In this document: positions 27,129-36,021 of the stretch, piece by piece
How positions within the stretch are numbered: the first letter of the stretch is position 1
How the letters are laid out: each line of letters begins with the position of its first letter
NCBI GenBank assembly: GCA_018650845.1
Contig: JABIFF010000022.1
Coordinates: 124,001 to 188,000, forward strand
Reading direction: 5' to 3'
DNA: 64,000 nucleotides
Origin: Chloroflexota bacterium
Lineage (GTDB): Bacteria > Chloroflexota > Dehalococcoidia > Lucifugimonadales > Lucifugimonadaceae
Program-made: the position numbers and the translations under genes
Notes under the pieces: generated by a model
Databases searched by the model: none
What the model saw: the letters and a program-made list of their open reading frames with translations, nothing else
Told to the model about the DNA's origin: nothing

Positions 27129-28631
27129 CTATATCCGCGGCGTCGCCTTACGAACTGCTTCAAGCCAGCCTGAGTACAACGAGTTACGTTCCGATTCGCT
27201 CATCGAAGGCTCGTAGATAGCCGATGCAGACCACAGTGAATTAATCTCGGAATCCGACTTCCAAAGCCCTATTCCTCTGCCAGCAAGAAAAGCTGCTCCA
27301 AGCGCTGTCGTCTCAGTAATACTCGCGACTTCGACCGGTCTATCGAGAATATCGGCCTGGAACTGCATCACGAACGGATTACTGCTTTGTCCGCCATCAG
27401 CACGAATCGATTGAGTAGAGCGCTGTCGACCAAACTCCATCACATCGACAACATCTTTCACTTGGTACGCAGTCGATTCCAGCGCCGCTCGAACAATGTG
27501 ATTTCTGTCAGTTCCACGAGTTAGCCCGGTTATCGCTCCCGTTGCATCGGGCTCCCAATGCGGTGCGCCAAGACCCACGAACGCAGGAACAAAGTACACG
27601 CCTTCGTTTGAACCTACCGACATCGCCATGTCGACAGTCTCAGGAGCGTTTGAAATAACCCCAAGACCATCTCGAAGCCATTGAACCGTAGCCCCGGTTA
27701 CAAACACAGAACCCTCGACTGCGTACGTCTTTTTCGACCCTATCCTGAATCCGAGAGTTGCCAACAGCCCCCCATCACGGTCGCCGGATCGGGGCACTGG
27801 CGCTGTTGTGCCTCTGTTCGCAAGCACGAACGCACCCGTGCCGTACGTGCACTTCAGCTGGCCGTTCTTAAAACATGCCTGCCCGTATAGAGCCGCATGC
27901 TGATCGCCAGCCATTGCAGTAATTGGAATCTCGGCACCGAATACGTTTTTCGCCGTCACTCCAAAATCATCAGCAGTGGAACGAACCTCGGGAAGCATCG
28001 CTTCGGGAATGTTGAACAAATCCAGCATCTGCGGATCCCACTGAAGATCGTGCAGATTCAGCAGCATAGTTCGGGAGGCATTCGTAGTGTCAGTCGCATG
28101 AACTTCGCCGCCCGTCAGGTGCCACAACAGCCATGAATCGACCGTGCCAAAGCAAAGCTCACCAGCCTCGGCACGAGCCTGACCATCAGGAATAGTCGCC
28201 AACAGCCACATCAGCTTCGTTGCGCTGAAGTACGGATCGATCACAAGACCAGTTATCTGGCGAATGTCGTTGGCATGATCCGATTTCGAAATATCTCTAC
28301 ATATCTCAGCGGTTCGCCGGTCCTGCCAAACAACCGCATTCGCAACTGGGCGACCTGTCGACCTTTCCCAAACGATAGTCGTCTCGCGTTGATTCGTTAT
28401 TCCAATTGCGGCGATATCTTCGGGCGCGAGTTTGGCGTGACCGATGGCTTGCTTCGCGACACTAACGGCCGCCTCGGCTATTTCAATCGGGTCATGCTCA
28501 ACCCAGCCCGGCTGAGGAAAATGCTGCGAAAGCTCAACTTGCGCGCTCCCTACTGGCGAAGCCATTGAATCGAAAACAATGGCGCGCGTCGAAGTCGTTC
28601 CCTGATCTATGGCAAGTATGTGTTCTGGCAT
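27129..28631 (-). CDS. glpK: Glycerol kinase
   Basis: 500 residues, normal length for GlpK. FGGY-kinase hallmarks: AIDQGTTSTRAIVFD (phosphate loop), NQRETT and VWQDRRT (glycerol-binding Arg and Asp/Glu region), AMAGDQHAALYGQ (catalytic Asp), TYGTGAF and ADGGQSSNPFVMQFQ near the end. It phosphorylates glycerol to glycerol-3-phosphate, linking with the GDPD enzyme at the window start. The FBP-allosteric and HPr-His loops were not assessed. An unusual array of 8-bp boxes lies upstream (28727-28803). Confidence 0.97.
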   Translation of the reverse strand: MPEHILAIDQGTTSTRAIVFDSMASPVGSAQVELSQHFPQPGWVEHDPIEIAEAAVSVAKQAIGHAKLAPEDIAAIGITNQRETTIVWERSTGRPVANAVVWQDRRTAEICRDISKSDHANDIRQITGLVIDPYFSATKLMWLLATIPDGQARAEAGELCFGTVDSWLLWHLTGGEVHATDTTNASRTMLLNLHDLQWDPQMLDLFNIPEAMLPEVRSTADDFGVTAKNVFGAEIPITAMAGDQHAALYGQACFKNGQLKCTYGTGAFVLANRGTTAPVPRSGDRDGGLLATLGFRIGSKKTYAVEGSVFVTGATVQWLRDGLGVISNAPETVDMAMSVGSNEGVYFVPAFVGLGAPHWEPDATGAITGLTRGTDRNHIVRAALESTAYQVKDVVDVMEFGRQRSTQSIRADGGQSSNPFVMQFQADILDRPVEVASITETTALGAAFLAGRGIGLWKSDSEINSLWSASAIYEPSMSESERNSLYSGWLEAVRKATPRI

Positions 28632-28726
28632 ATCGCCAGTACTCTACAGACTCACCAGTCACATCGCCGTGTTGAGTGGCGATTCATCTCGCTACTACTG
28701 GGTTATTCATTACCCAAGTGCCCTAT

Positions 28727-28803
28727 GGCTCACTGTGAAATCACTTGCGGGCTCACTGCCATGCCACATGGAGGCTCACTCACGCCGAACCGATTGGCTC
28801 ATG
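28727..28803. promoter_or_regulatory. Array of four 8-bp boxes at exact 23-bp spacing (putative operator)
   Basis: GGCTCACT occurs at 28727, 28750 and 28773, and GGCTCATG at 28796; each is 23 bp after the last. The bases between boxes are not conserved. The array lies in the 226-bp divergent gap between the glpK start (28631) and the small lipoprotein start (28858). About two helical turns per step puts all boxes on the same DNA face, as for cooperative binding of a regulator. No known factor is recognised. Confidence 0.6.
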
Positions 28804-28857
28804 CCGTTATGGGGAATCACGGATGTGCCATGCATTACAAAGTTTCATGATGAAGGA

Positions 28858-29004
28858 ATGGTCAAAACAAAGGGCGTAACGCTCGTAGCACTCGCAACTC
28901 TCCTCGCCGGATTCGTAGCATCATGCACATCCGCCGAAATCCCTTCTTTTGACGACATCCCGTCTGATGCAACGACTATTACAGTTGAAGTCGACAGAGA
29001 CTAG
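28858..29004 (+). CDS. Small lipoprotein of unknown function
   Basis: 48 residues. The start ATG 28858 is chosen for its GAAGGA ribosome site; an upstream in-frame frame would only add non-signal sequence. MVKTKGVTLVALATLLAGF followed by VASC is a clean signal peptide II with lipobox. The mature part is only about 20 residues, acidic (SFDDIPSD then TITVEVDRD). It has its own strong terminator. Function not recognised; it shares its upstream region, including the 23-bp box array, with glpK. Confidence 0.6.
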   Translation: MVKTKGVTLVALATLLAGFVASCTSAEIPSFDDIPSDATTITVEVDRD

Positions 29005-29032
29005 CCAGACTCGGCGCAGCCACATATCGCAT

Positions 29033-29070
29033 AAAGCAAATAGCCACCTGAACAGGTGGCTATTTGCTTT
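29033..29070. terminator. Bidirectional intrinsic terminator
   Basis: Perfect 18-bp arms, AAAGCAAATAGCCACCTG and CAGGTGGCTATTTGCTTT, with a 2-base centre. A and T runs allow use by both the lipoprotein gene (+) and the aldo/keto reductase gene (-). Confidence 0.85.
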
Positions 29071-29108
29071 AACAATCTAGCTAGCGATCCAAGAATTCTG
29101 TCACCGAA

Positions 29109-30047
29109 CTATCCGCCCAGAATGCCGTTAAGTTCAGCCATCTCGTCGGAAGTAAGCTCCCACTCGGAAGCAGCTGCGTTCTGGCGAATCTGATCAGGCG
29201 TGCTTGCACCCGCAATAACCGACCCGACAGACTGTCGACCTAGTAGCCACGCGAACGCTAGCTCAACCATAGTGTGACCGCGTTTTTCAACAAACACTTC
29301 AAGCTGGTCGAGAATGTCGAAGTTTGCATCGGAGAGTCGCTTCTCTTGAGCTGCAGGCGTTAGCGCCAAACGGGTGTTCTCTGGAACAGCCTCGTTTCGA
29401 CGGTACTTTCCTGTCAGGAATCCATGGGCAAGCGGGAAGAACGGCAATGTGCCTAGTCCGTACTTCTCAGAAACTGGCAGAACCGCTCGTTCTACGCCAC
29501 GTTCGAGCATCGAATATTCGGGCTGCGATGAAATAAACGGCGTGTAACCGTTGTGCTTAGCAGTCCACTGCGCATCAGCGATTCGCCACGGAGCGAAGTT
29601 GGAAAGTCCGATATATCGAACCTTGCCATCCTTCACAGCGTCATCAAGTGCTCGCAGAGTCTCGTCAATCGGCGTATCAGGGTCTTGGATATGCATCTGG
29701 TACAGATCGACGTAATCGGTCTGCAAACGTCGCAGTGAGCCTTCCAGCGAATCCATGATGTGCTTGCGAGAGCCACCCTTGCCGTGCGGGCCGTCTTCCC
29801 AGAGCATTCCGAACTTAGTGGCGATCAGCACTTCGTCCCGTCGATCAACTAGCGAGCGTCCAATAATCTCTTCAGAGTTACCGTGCGAGTAGATGTTCGC
29901 CGTATCGATGAAGTTAATTCCTTCATCCATCGCCGCAAAAATCACTTCACGGGCCTCTTTGAACTCCATACGACCGCCAAAGTTGTTGGTGCCAAGACCA
30001 ATAACGCTAACTTCAAGTCCGGAGTTTCCGAGGTGTCGATATTTCAT
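29109..30047 (-). CDS. Aldo/keto reductase
   Basis: About 312 residues, NADPH-dependent TIM-barrel reductase. The tetrad is visible: Asp and Tyr in FIDTANIYSHGNSEEIIG, Lys in IATKFGM and His in YQMHIQDP. GLSNF and the cofactor-binding end (VIAGASTPDQIRQNAAA) fit the AKR group that includes YhdN/Kv-beta-like enzymes. The start is ATG 30047 (MKYRHLGNSG), where family similarity begins and AAGAG lies upstream; a longer frame adds 12 residues. The physiological substrate is unknown. Confidence 0.92.
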   Translation of the reverse strand: MKYRHLGNSGLEVSVIGLGTNNFGGRMEFKEAREVIFAAMDEGINFIDTANIYSHGNSEEIIGRSLVDRRDEVLIATKFGMLWEDGPHGKGGSRKHIMDSLEGSLRRLQTDYVDLYQMHIQDPDTPIDETLRALDDAVKDGKVRYIGLSNFAPWRIADAQWTAKHNGYTPFISSQPEYSMLERGVERAVLPVSEKYGLGTLPFFPLAHGFLTGKYRRNEAVPENTRLALTPAAQEKRLSDANFDILDQLEVFVEKRGHTMVELAFAWLLGRQSVGSVIAGASTPDQIRQNAAASEWELTSDEMAELNGILGG

Positions 30048-30183
30048 ATGTTTTAACTCTTGAGGGCTATATATCCGCCGCAAAGCGGATTATTTCGACG
30101 ATCACGATTCATGAACCGGGGTGATTATAGTTGGCAGATCGACTTTTGCCACGCCGGCTGTCACTTCACTCACAAAACCTACA

Positions 30184-30726
30184 ATGACACTCGAACAGAT
30201 CGTTATAGGTCTCATCCGAATCGCAGGATCACTCCCCGTACTGCGTTGGGCGTTCGCGGGTGCGCTAATCGCAATAGTGGTCGATTTCTCAGATCTGTTC
30301 TGGATGGGCGTGCTCGATTTAGGCGGACTAAAGAACTACCAAACCTTCGATAAGTGGGCTGATGTCGTCTACATGCTCACGTTCTTGTGGGTAGCAATCA
30401 AGTGGGATGGTCCAGATAGAAAAATCGCCATCGGACTTTTTCTATTCCGAATGATCGGGTTCACAGCGTTTGAACTGACTCAGGTGCGCCCAATCCTCCT
30501 AGCATTCCCGAACGTGTTCGAATTCTGGTTCGTGTTCGTAGCTGCAAGAAAGCACTACTGGCCAAGCTACGAGATGACTCGCGAACGAATCGTGAAATGG
30601 CTCGTTGTTGTGCTGGTGCTCAAATTAGGGCAGGAATGGGTTCTGCACGGCGGCCAATACCTCGACAGCTTCACGTTCTTCGAAGCCGTCGAGAATATTT
30701 GGAATTTTGTTACTTTTTGGAGCTGA
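30184..30726 (+). CDS. Hypothetical membrane protein
   Basis: About 180 residues from ATG 30184 (MTLEQIVIG), with four to five hydrophobic segments (for example WAFAGALIAIVVDFSDLFWMGV, VVYMLTFLWVAI, IAIGLFLFRMIGFTAFEL, VKWLVVVLVLKLGQEW). Charged and aromatic residues (Trp, Tyr, Asp) cluster at the span ends. No ribosome site is obvious; an in-frame start at 30121 exists. No family was recognised. It converges on the gamma-glutamyltransferase gene with only 3 bp between stop codons. Confidence 0.65.
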   Translation: MTLEQIVIGLIRIAGSLPVLRWAFAGALIAIVVDFSDLFWMGVLDLGGLKNYQTFDKWADVVYMLTFLWVAIKWDGPDRKIAIGLFLFRMIGFTAFELTQVRPILLAFPNVFEFWFVFVAARKHYWPSYEMTRERIVKWLVVVLVLKLGQEWVLHGGQYLDSFTFFEAVENIWNFVTFWS

Positions 30727-30729
30727 AAA

Positions 30730-32445
30730 TTACCAGACCAGCGCATCGCCTTCACGCCGTGGATCGGATGCAGCGAACAATGTGCCGTTCTCAAGATCCA
30801 CCTGAATAGCGCCTTCGCTTCCGGCTCCACCCCATTGACCTGTCGATTCAATCGGCTGCCCACGCTTCTTTAGCTCCTCGATCACATCCTCACCAGCACG
30901 ATCTTCTATCTGAAGGGTGTCGCTGGTAGGTCGAGGCTCAGCCGATGACATGCTTGCCTGATTATGCGTCCACCGAGGACCGTCGATAGCCTCAGCAACG
31001 TTCAAACCGTAGTCGAACACGCTGGTCACTATCTGCATGTTCGTCTGTACCTGCGTATCAGCTCCCGGCGTGCCACAAACCAGTTCCAAACGCCCACCTT
31101 CTTCGACTGGTTTAGAAAATACCATCACAGGGTTCATTGTGTGACGAACTCGCTGGCCCGGGTTCAGATAGTCGATGTGATCGGGATCCAAGTGCCAGTA
31201 GGTCATCCGGTTGTTCATCAAAATCCCGGTTGAACCAGCGATAACGCACGATCCAAACGCCGTTTGAATGCTTTGTAATTCGCCGACCGAGTTGCCCCAG
31301 CGGTCGACAATGCAGAAGTGAGTCGTATCGCTGCCAGCAGAGTGCAATCGACCGCCTCGGCGATGCTTCTTCGACGAATCGGGCGAGCGATCCATATACG
31401 CCCACGGATCGCCTTCCACCACGTTCTCAGCCGCCCGTTCTACATCGATCAATCCTGCACGTTCAGCAAGATATTCCGAGTTCAACATCCCTTCGATAGG
31501 CACATCAACATAGTTAGGGTCCGCCAAGTACGCTTCACGATCAGCGAACGCCAGCTTCTTGGCTTCGACCATCAGCTGAATCGATTCAGGAGTCATGTAT
31601 CCGTACTGCTTAGGATCGAACTGCTCAAACATCGCCAATTCTTGAAGCAGAACATGCCCGCTGGAATTAGGCGGAGCCTCATACACCGTTCGACCTCGAT
31701 AGTTCACGGCAACAGGCGCTTGCCATTCGACTTCGTGTCGTTTCAAATCCTCGTAGGTCAGTAATCCATCGTGTTCTTCTGAATATCGTGCAATCTCACG
31801 AGCGATATCGCCTTCATAGAAAGCGTCACGTCCCTGATCGGCTATCTGCTTGTACGTTCGAGCCAAATCAGGATTTCTTCGCAGTTCGCCCCGCTTCAAC
31901 CAGTTGCCGTTCGGTGCAAACACAGGCCCCGAAGTTGAAGAACTACGAAGCACTGGATTCAACGCTGCCATCTTCGATTGAAAATCAGATACCGGCACTC
32001 CGTCTTCACAAAGCTCTATCGCAGGTTCCAAACACTGTGCCAATGTCATAGTTCCGTACTTCTCGTGCGCACTCAGCAATGCATCGAGTATTCCCGGCAC
32101 AGAAGTACCCAATATGCCTGTGAATGGGATGCCGCCCGAATACTTATCGGCAGTTGCAGCCAGAGGTGCAGCGCCAGTTCCGTTCGCAACTTCAACGGTT
32201 TTGTTGGCAGCCATGTGAACCATCACAAAACCATCGCCGCCTATCGACGAACCCTGCGGCTCGGCTACTCCGAGTGCGAATGCCACAGCAATCGCCGCAT
32301 CGACAGCGTTTCCACCTTGGTGGAGTATCCGCATCCCCGCTTGAGAAGCCAGCGTGTGATTCGCAACTACCGCGCCCTTGCTACCGATCTTAGGCGGTCG
32401 GTATGCCTCACCTACTAAGCCGTGCGGTGAAAAATTGCTATCCAT
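30730..32445 (-). CDS. Gamma-glutamyltransferase family protein
   Basis: 571 residues, normal length. The catalytic Thr that becomes the N-terminal nucleophile after self-cleavage lies in DTTHFCIVDRWGNSV; the upstream large-subunit start has GNAVDAAIAVAFALGVAEPQGSSIGGDGFV, and the small subunit has NRMTYWHLDP, NPGQRVRHTMNPVMV and GTPGADTQVQTN. No signal peptide, unlike secreted GGTs, so probably cytosolic; such forms (YwrD-like) hydrolyse or transfer gamma-glutamyl groups, or act as acylases. Cleavage is predicted, not shown. Confidence 0.93.
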   Translation of the reverse strand: MDSNFSPHGLVGEAYRPPKIGSKGAVVANHTLASQAGMRILHQGGNAVDAAIAVAFALGVAEPQGSSIGGDGFVMVHMAANKTVEVANGTGAAPLAATADKYSGGIPFTGILGTSVPGILDALLSAHEKYGTMTLAQCLEPAIELCEDGVPVSDFQSKMAALNPVLRSSSTSGPVFAPNGNWLKRGELRRNPDLARTYKQIADQGRDAFYEGDIAREIARYSEEHDGLLTYEDLKRHEVEWQAPVAVNYRGRTVYEAPPNSSGHVLLQELAMFEQFDPKQYGYMTPESIQLMVEAKKLAFADREAYLADPNYVDVPIEGMLNSEYLAERAGLIDVERAAENVVEGDPWAYMDRSPDSSKKHRRGGRLHSAGSDTTHFCIVDRWGNSVGELQSIQTAFGSCVIAGSTGILMNNRMTYWHLDPDHIDYLNPGQRVRHTMNPVMVFSKPVEEGGRLELVCGTPGADTQVQTNMQIVTSVFDYGLNVAEAIDGPRWTHNQASMSSAEPRPTSDTLQIEDRAGEDVIEELKKRGQPIESTGQWGGAGSEGAIQVDLENGTLFAASDPRREGDALVW

Positions 32446-32695
32446 GAACTGGCGCTGCCCTTACTGAGATTTGATCAAATTTTCAGATCATTTTTGTGAT
32501 GAAACACGATTGCGTCGGCAGTCTAGCAGTTGGTGCTAACTTCAAGCCGTGATGGTTGCTTGTCCGAATCCACACCATCGCTTGTGAAGAAACAATATTT
32601 AGCAGGTATACAATCCAAGCGTTCAGCGATCCTTGGGGAAAGCGCCGCCAATCAGGCAGCGCGAGGGTTCTGGGCAAGACATGGAGGCAAACGGC

Positions 32696-33781
32696 ATGAT
32701 CGCCGTAGCCAGGGGAAGACATGTCATATTCGGAACAGGCCCTGTTGGGGTCGCATTAGCGCACGCCCTTGAAGCTTCCGGCCGCACCGTAATTTCCATC
32801 CCGACCAACGAATATGGTTCCGATCCGTACGGCATCGACGTGATGCGTGGCGATCCTACCGATTTCGAGTTTGCACTCCGGGCCTGCTCGGGCGCAGAAG
32901 CGATCTATTCCTGCCTGAACGGCCCTGTGAACGAGTGGAAATCTCAGTTCCCACCCATCGTAGATAATTTGATAGAAGTGGCCGAAGCTACTGGTGCCAA
33001 ATTGGTGCACTGGGATCTCGCTCACATGTACGAGAAGACTCGTGACCCAATCACCGAATCGACTCCTAATTCGGCTCAAACCGAGCCAGCTACGGTACTG
33101 GTAGAACTCGCCGACAAGATCATAAACGCAACATGGACTGGTCGAATTGAAGGCGTAATCGGCAGATCAGCCGATGTTTTTGGTCCCGGAGCTATCGGGC
33201 CAGAGTTTGGTTCATCGTTCGGTGGTCGAGTGTTCTGGCCGGCAATCGAAGATTCAGAGATTAGCGTTGTTGGTGATATCGAATCTCCTAGATCGATGGC
33301 GTTTGTCGATGATGTGGCAGCAGGACTGATCACGCTCGCCGATGTTCCCGATAGCGGTGGGCACGTTTGGCACTTGCCGTCAGCACCACCAATCTCACCA
33401 AGCGAGCTGGTATCGATGGTCGTTGCACAGGCTCGATCATCGGCAGAAGTCGGTTCGTCACCACGCCATATACGCGGTTGTGCGTTGCTTCATTTGAAAA
33501 TTGTTCGAGCAGATATCAGCGAAGTTCAGCATGAGCTACACGCTCTCGATCGTCGATTTGTACTGAACCACTCGAATTTCACCATGGCCTACGGCGAGCA
33601 AGTGACCGATCATTCAACTGCCATTCGAAAGACACTGGCTTGGTATATGGCTCATCCTCGACCAGCCACAGTTCCGGTTAGCGAACGAATCGTTGAGAGA
33701 CTGCCAAGAGTCGTGGCGACGTCACGCTTTGCCAAACGGCTTAGTTCCGGCGCATTCGCACTAGCTAAAACTTCGCTCTAG
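32696..33781 (+). CDS. NAD-dependent epimerase/dehydratase family protein
   Basis: 361 residues. The start is ATG 32696, set by a perfect GGAGG nine bases upstream; longer frames place this site inside the gene. The nucleotide-binding loop is the variant GTGPVGVALA instead of GxxGxxG typical of epimerases, followed by DVMRGDPTDFEFAL and AEAIYSCLNGP. The middle (GRSADVFGPGA) and RSMAFVDDVAAGLITLAD fit atypical extended SDRs. The Tyr in the catalytic region is in HMYEKT (YEKT, not YxxxK), so classical chemistry is uncertain. The substrate is unknown. Confidence 0.8.
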   Translation: MIAVARGRHVIFGTGPVGVALAHALEASGRTVISIPTNEYGSDPYGIDVMRGDPTDFEFALRACSGAEAIYSCLNGPVNEWKSQFPPIVDNLIEVAEATGAKLVHWDLAHMYEKTRDPITESTPNSAQTEPATVLVELADKIINATWTGRIEGVIGRSADVFGPGAIGPEFGSSFGGRVFWPAIEDSEISVVGDIESPRSMAFVDDVAAGLITLADVPDSGGHVWHLPSAPPISPSELVSMVVAQARSSAEVGSSPRHIRGCALLHLKIVRADISEVQHELHALDRRFVLNHSNFTMAYGEQVTDHSTAIRKTLAWYMAHPRPATVPVSERIVERLPRVVATSRFAKRLSSGAFALAKTSL

Positions 33782-33813
33782 CCCGAACAGAAATAAAGAA
33801 ACTTATTTGAAAC

Positions 33814-33848
33814 TAAAAACGCCCGAGCATTTCTGCTCGGGCGTTTTT
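33814..33848. terminator. Bidirectional intrinsic terminator
   Basis: GCCCGAGCA / TGCTCGGGC (33821-33842) with AAAAAC before and GTTTTT after, between the convergent epimerase and matrixin genes. Confidence 0.9.
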
Positions 33849-33871
33849 GTTATTCGAAAGTTATCGAACGG

Positions 33872-35074
33872 CTACTTCACGTAAGTGTGAGGACCATCCG
33901 GACAATCTGAATCACAGGTTAGGCTTCCAGCTGAAGCACTAAGCACCGTGGTCGACCAGTTGCCTGAATTGGCGTTCCTGATGCGGAATCGCAACTCTCC
34001 ATCAGAGTTTGTCGTTCCGCTTCCAGTACCGCTCCAACCTGTGTCGGTATTGTCTGTCTCAATAGAAACACTCGCACCGCTCACAGCAGAGTTACCGTCT
34101 GTCACGAGAATCGTAATTATGAGGTCTCGACCCTTCTTGCCCGAAAGCGAGTAGGTCACACCATCGTTATTGCCGTAATCAGCATTACCGATGTGAAGCT
34201 CGGTTCCAGGAACCGGTGTTGGCTCTGGAGTTGCAGTTGGTTCTGGATCGGGGTCCGGTGTTGGGGTCGGAGTTGTGCCGCCACCCGTTCCGTACCAAGC
34301 CTGAAGGGCTGAAATATCGTCGTCGGTCAAAGTTCGTCGAATGCCAGCGTATATCGGTTCCATGATCGACCCGAATACTTCCGAGTGACCAATACCAGCT
34401 ACGTGCCCAAACTCGTGAAGGGCAACAGTCTCAATATCGGTAGCTGAAGCAGGCTTGTCGTTCGACCAGCTGAAGTTCGTGTTGAAAGCAACGTCAGCCT
34501 CGTCGGTTGAAGTACCCGACCATGTAACACCCAAAGTGTTCTGATCTCGGAGTGGCATCCAAGCGATGTCGTTGTTTCCATCGAATGACTGCCGACCCTT
34601 ACATTCGTTTACCAGCGAAGGACATTTACCTGTCGAAGCCATCGCAGTTTGGAAAGCAAACGCAGAATCGGCGGCATTCCAAGTAGCTCTCGAGCGGTCG
34701 ATAGCAGCTCGTGCGCCAGACGGTTCGTCTTTGGCGTTATATCGCTGAACTACAAAATCGTTTCCAGCGTCGCCATCTGAGAATTGATCCCACGAGTTCG
34801 CTAGAAGCGAATACTCACTGGCGGTAAGCCCACGAGCGTTCACGCCACGAAGTGCCGCATCGGCAACTTCCTGATCAGATTTACCAGCGTTTACTGCAGC
34901 GATGATGTGAACAACAACGCTTTGGCCGTTCACAGAAGTTACGCCAGTTACAGCAATGGTCTTGCCTTCGCTCTTAGCAGAGGCTGAGTCTGCGCCCAGC
35001 ATTGCAAGACCAGCTGAAATCGCAAGAACGGCGATAATCGCCAGAAGGTTCCTACGTGAAGAAATTAGAGTCAT
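33872..35074 (-). CDS. Secreted matrixin-type zinc metalloprotease
   Basis: 400 residues. A signal peptide (RRNLLAIIAVLAISAGLAML then ADSASA) is followed by a propeptide-like region, and the catalytic domain carries HEFGHVAGIGH, the HExxHxxGxxH zinc site, plus the Met-turn SIMEP downstream, both marks of matrixins. A Pro/Thr/Asp/Glu-rich linker (TPTPTPDPDPEPTATP) leads to a C-terminal beta-sandwich of about 100 residues with a DSDC Cys pair, probably an Ig- or adhesin-like domain. Probably an exported protease for peptide or protein degradation, in keeping with the peptide importer in the same genome. Confidence 0.88.
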   Translation of the reverse strand: MTLISSRRNLLAIIAVLAISAGLAMLGADSASAKSEGKTIAVTGVTSVNGQSVVVHIIAAVNAGKSDQEVADAALRGVNARGLTASEYSLLANSWDQFSDGDAGNDFVVQRYNAKDEPSGARAAIDRSRATWNAADSAFAFQTAMASTGKCPSLVNECKGRQSFDGNNDIAWMPLRDQNTLGVTWSGTSTDEADVAFNTNFSWSNDKPASATDIETVALHEFGHVAGIGHSEVFGSIMEPIYAGIRRTLTDDDISALQAWYGTGGGTTPTPTPDPDPEPTATPEPTPVPGTELHIGNADYGNNDGVTYSLSGKKGRDLIITILVTDGNSAVSGASVSIETDNTDTGWSGTGSGTTNSDGELRFRIRNANSGNWSTTVLSASAGSLTCDSDCPDGPHTYVK

Positions 35075-35304
35075 AACGTTTATCCAAACTAAGGAGTCAG
35101 ATCACAGTGATCCTGATTTCCAACCCTGTTAGCGATTTGGCCGATATCGCTGTGTTGCGCGTACGTGGGTACACGTCATTAATTGCGAACAGTTTTTTGG
35201 TCTGAGAAACGTGGTCAATTAGCCCGTATAACCGTTAGGAGCGGGTTGAGAGCCGATCCGATCACTCGAAAGGCTCATTGAACACAATGAAACGAGGTCA
35301 GCCG

Positions 35305-35871
35305 CTAAGGCGCTACCTGTTCGATCACTTCGTAAGTGGAAACGAATCCTGCATCAGAGAATGCTTCCCAAACATTACCCATCGCCAGCCTAAGTTCTTC
35401 TTTGGCTTGCTCTGGAACGTTGCAATCGGAAGCAAGGAAACATTTACCCGAATAGAGCTGCTGAATGCCATCGATTTCACCACAGGCAGTAGCTATTGAA
35501 GTCGAGTACTTGCTTGCGGGAAGCTGACTGAGGTTCTCTTCGTCACACGGTCCAGTTCTGAACGAAACTACCTGCCAATCGAGAGGGCCTTCGGCTTCGA
35601 TCATTGTGTCGACCTGAGATGCCATCCACGGTGCAATCTGAGCCGGAACGATGACATCCAGCGATTTCATATTCGACTCGTTACGCTCTTTCGTCTTGGC
35701 AATGGCATCAAAACTGCTGCGAGTGGTGCTTACCCACCCAGGCGCGAATGGGCCAAGTACGACAAGCAAAATAGCAAGGAAGATCAAGATTACCGTGAGC
35801 AACGAAGGATTTCGAAGTTCACGTTTAAAACGTGCCTTTCGAGAAGTGTCGTTATCGAACGAAAGATCCAT
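35305..35871 (-). CDS. Single-span membrane protein of an unrecognised family (paralogue 1)
   Basis: 188 residues. A short cytoplasmic N-terminus ends in basic residues (KARFKRELRNP), followed by one span (SLLTVILIFLAILLVVLGPFAP), so the C-terminal domain is probably outside. This domain holds a block shared with the next gene upstream: W-x-x-V-S-F-x-x-G-P-C, N-L-x-Q-L-P-x-x-K-Y-S-x-S-I-x-T-A-C, I-Q-x-x-Y-S-x-x-C, S/D-x-C-N-x-P-E-x-A-K. Four Cys suggest two disulfides. No family is recognised. Confidence 0.7.
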   Translation of the reverse strand: MDLSFDNDTSRKARFKRELRNPSLLTVILIFLAILLVVLGPFAPGWVSTTRSSFDAIAKTKERNESNMKSLDVIVPAQIAPWMASQVDTMIEAEGPLDWQVVSFRTGPCDEENLSQLPASKYSTSIATACGEIDGIQQLYSGKCFLASDCNVPEQAKEELRLAMGNVWEAFSDAGFVSTYEVIEQVAP

Positions 35872-36021
35872 GAATCAGTTCTATCGTGCCTACGGCATAA
35901 AGCCGTGCTTTAAAGTCGAGTAGTGCTTGGGCTACAAAATAGCCCCGAACAAATCAGTCACTCATGCTACGCCCGTATGAACCTGTTGAGCACTGATTCC
36001 TTAACGAATTTTGGGGACTCG

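Noticed and set aside
28609..28857. 131-codon frame covering the small lipoprotein
   Set aside because: The first 83 codons read through the glpK start and the 23-bp box array; the lipoprotein signal begins at 28858.
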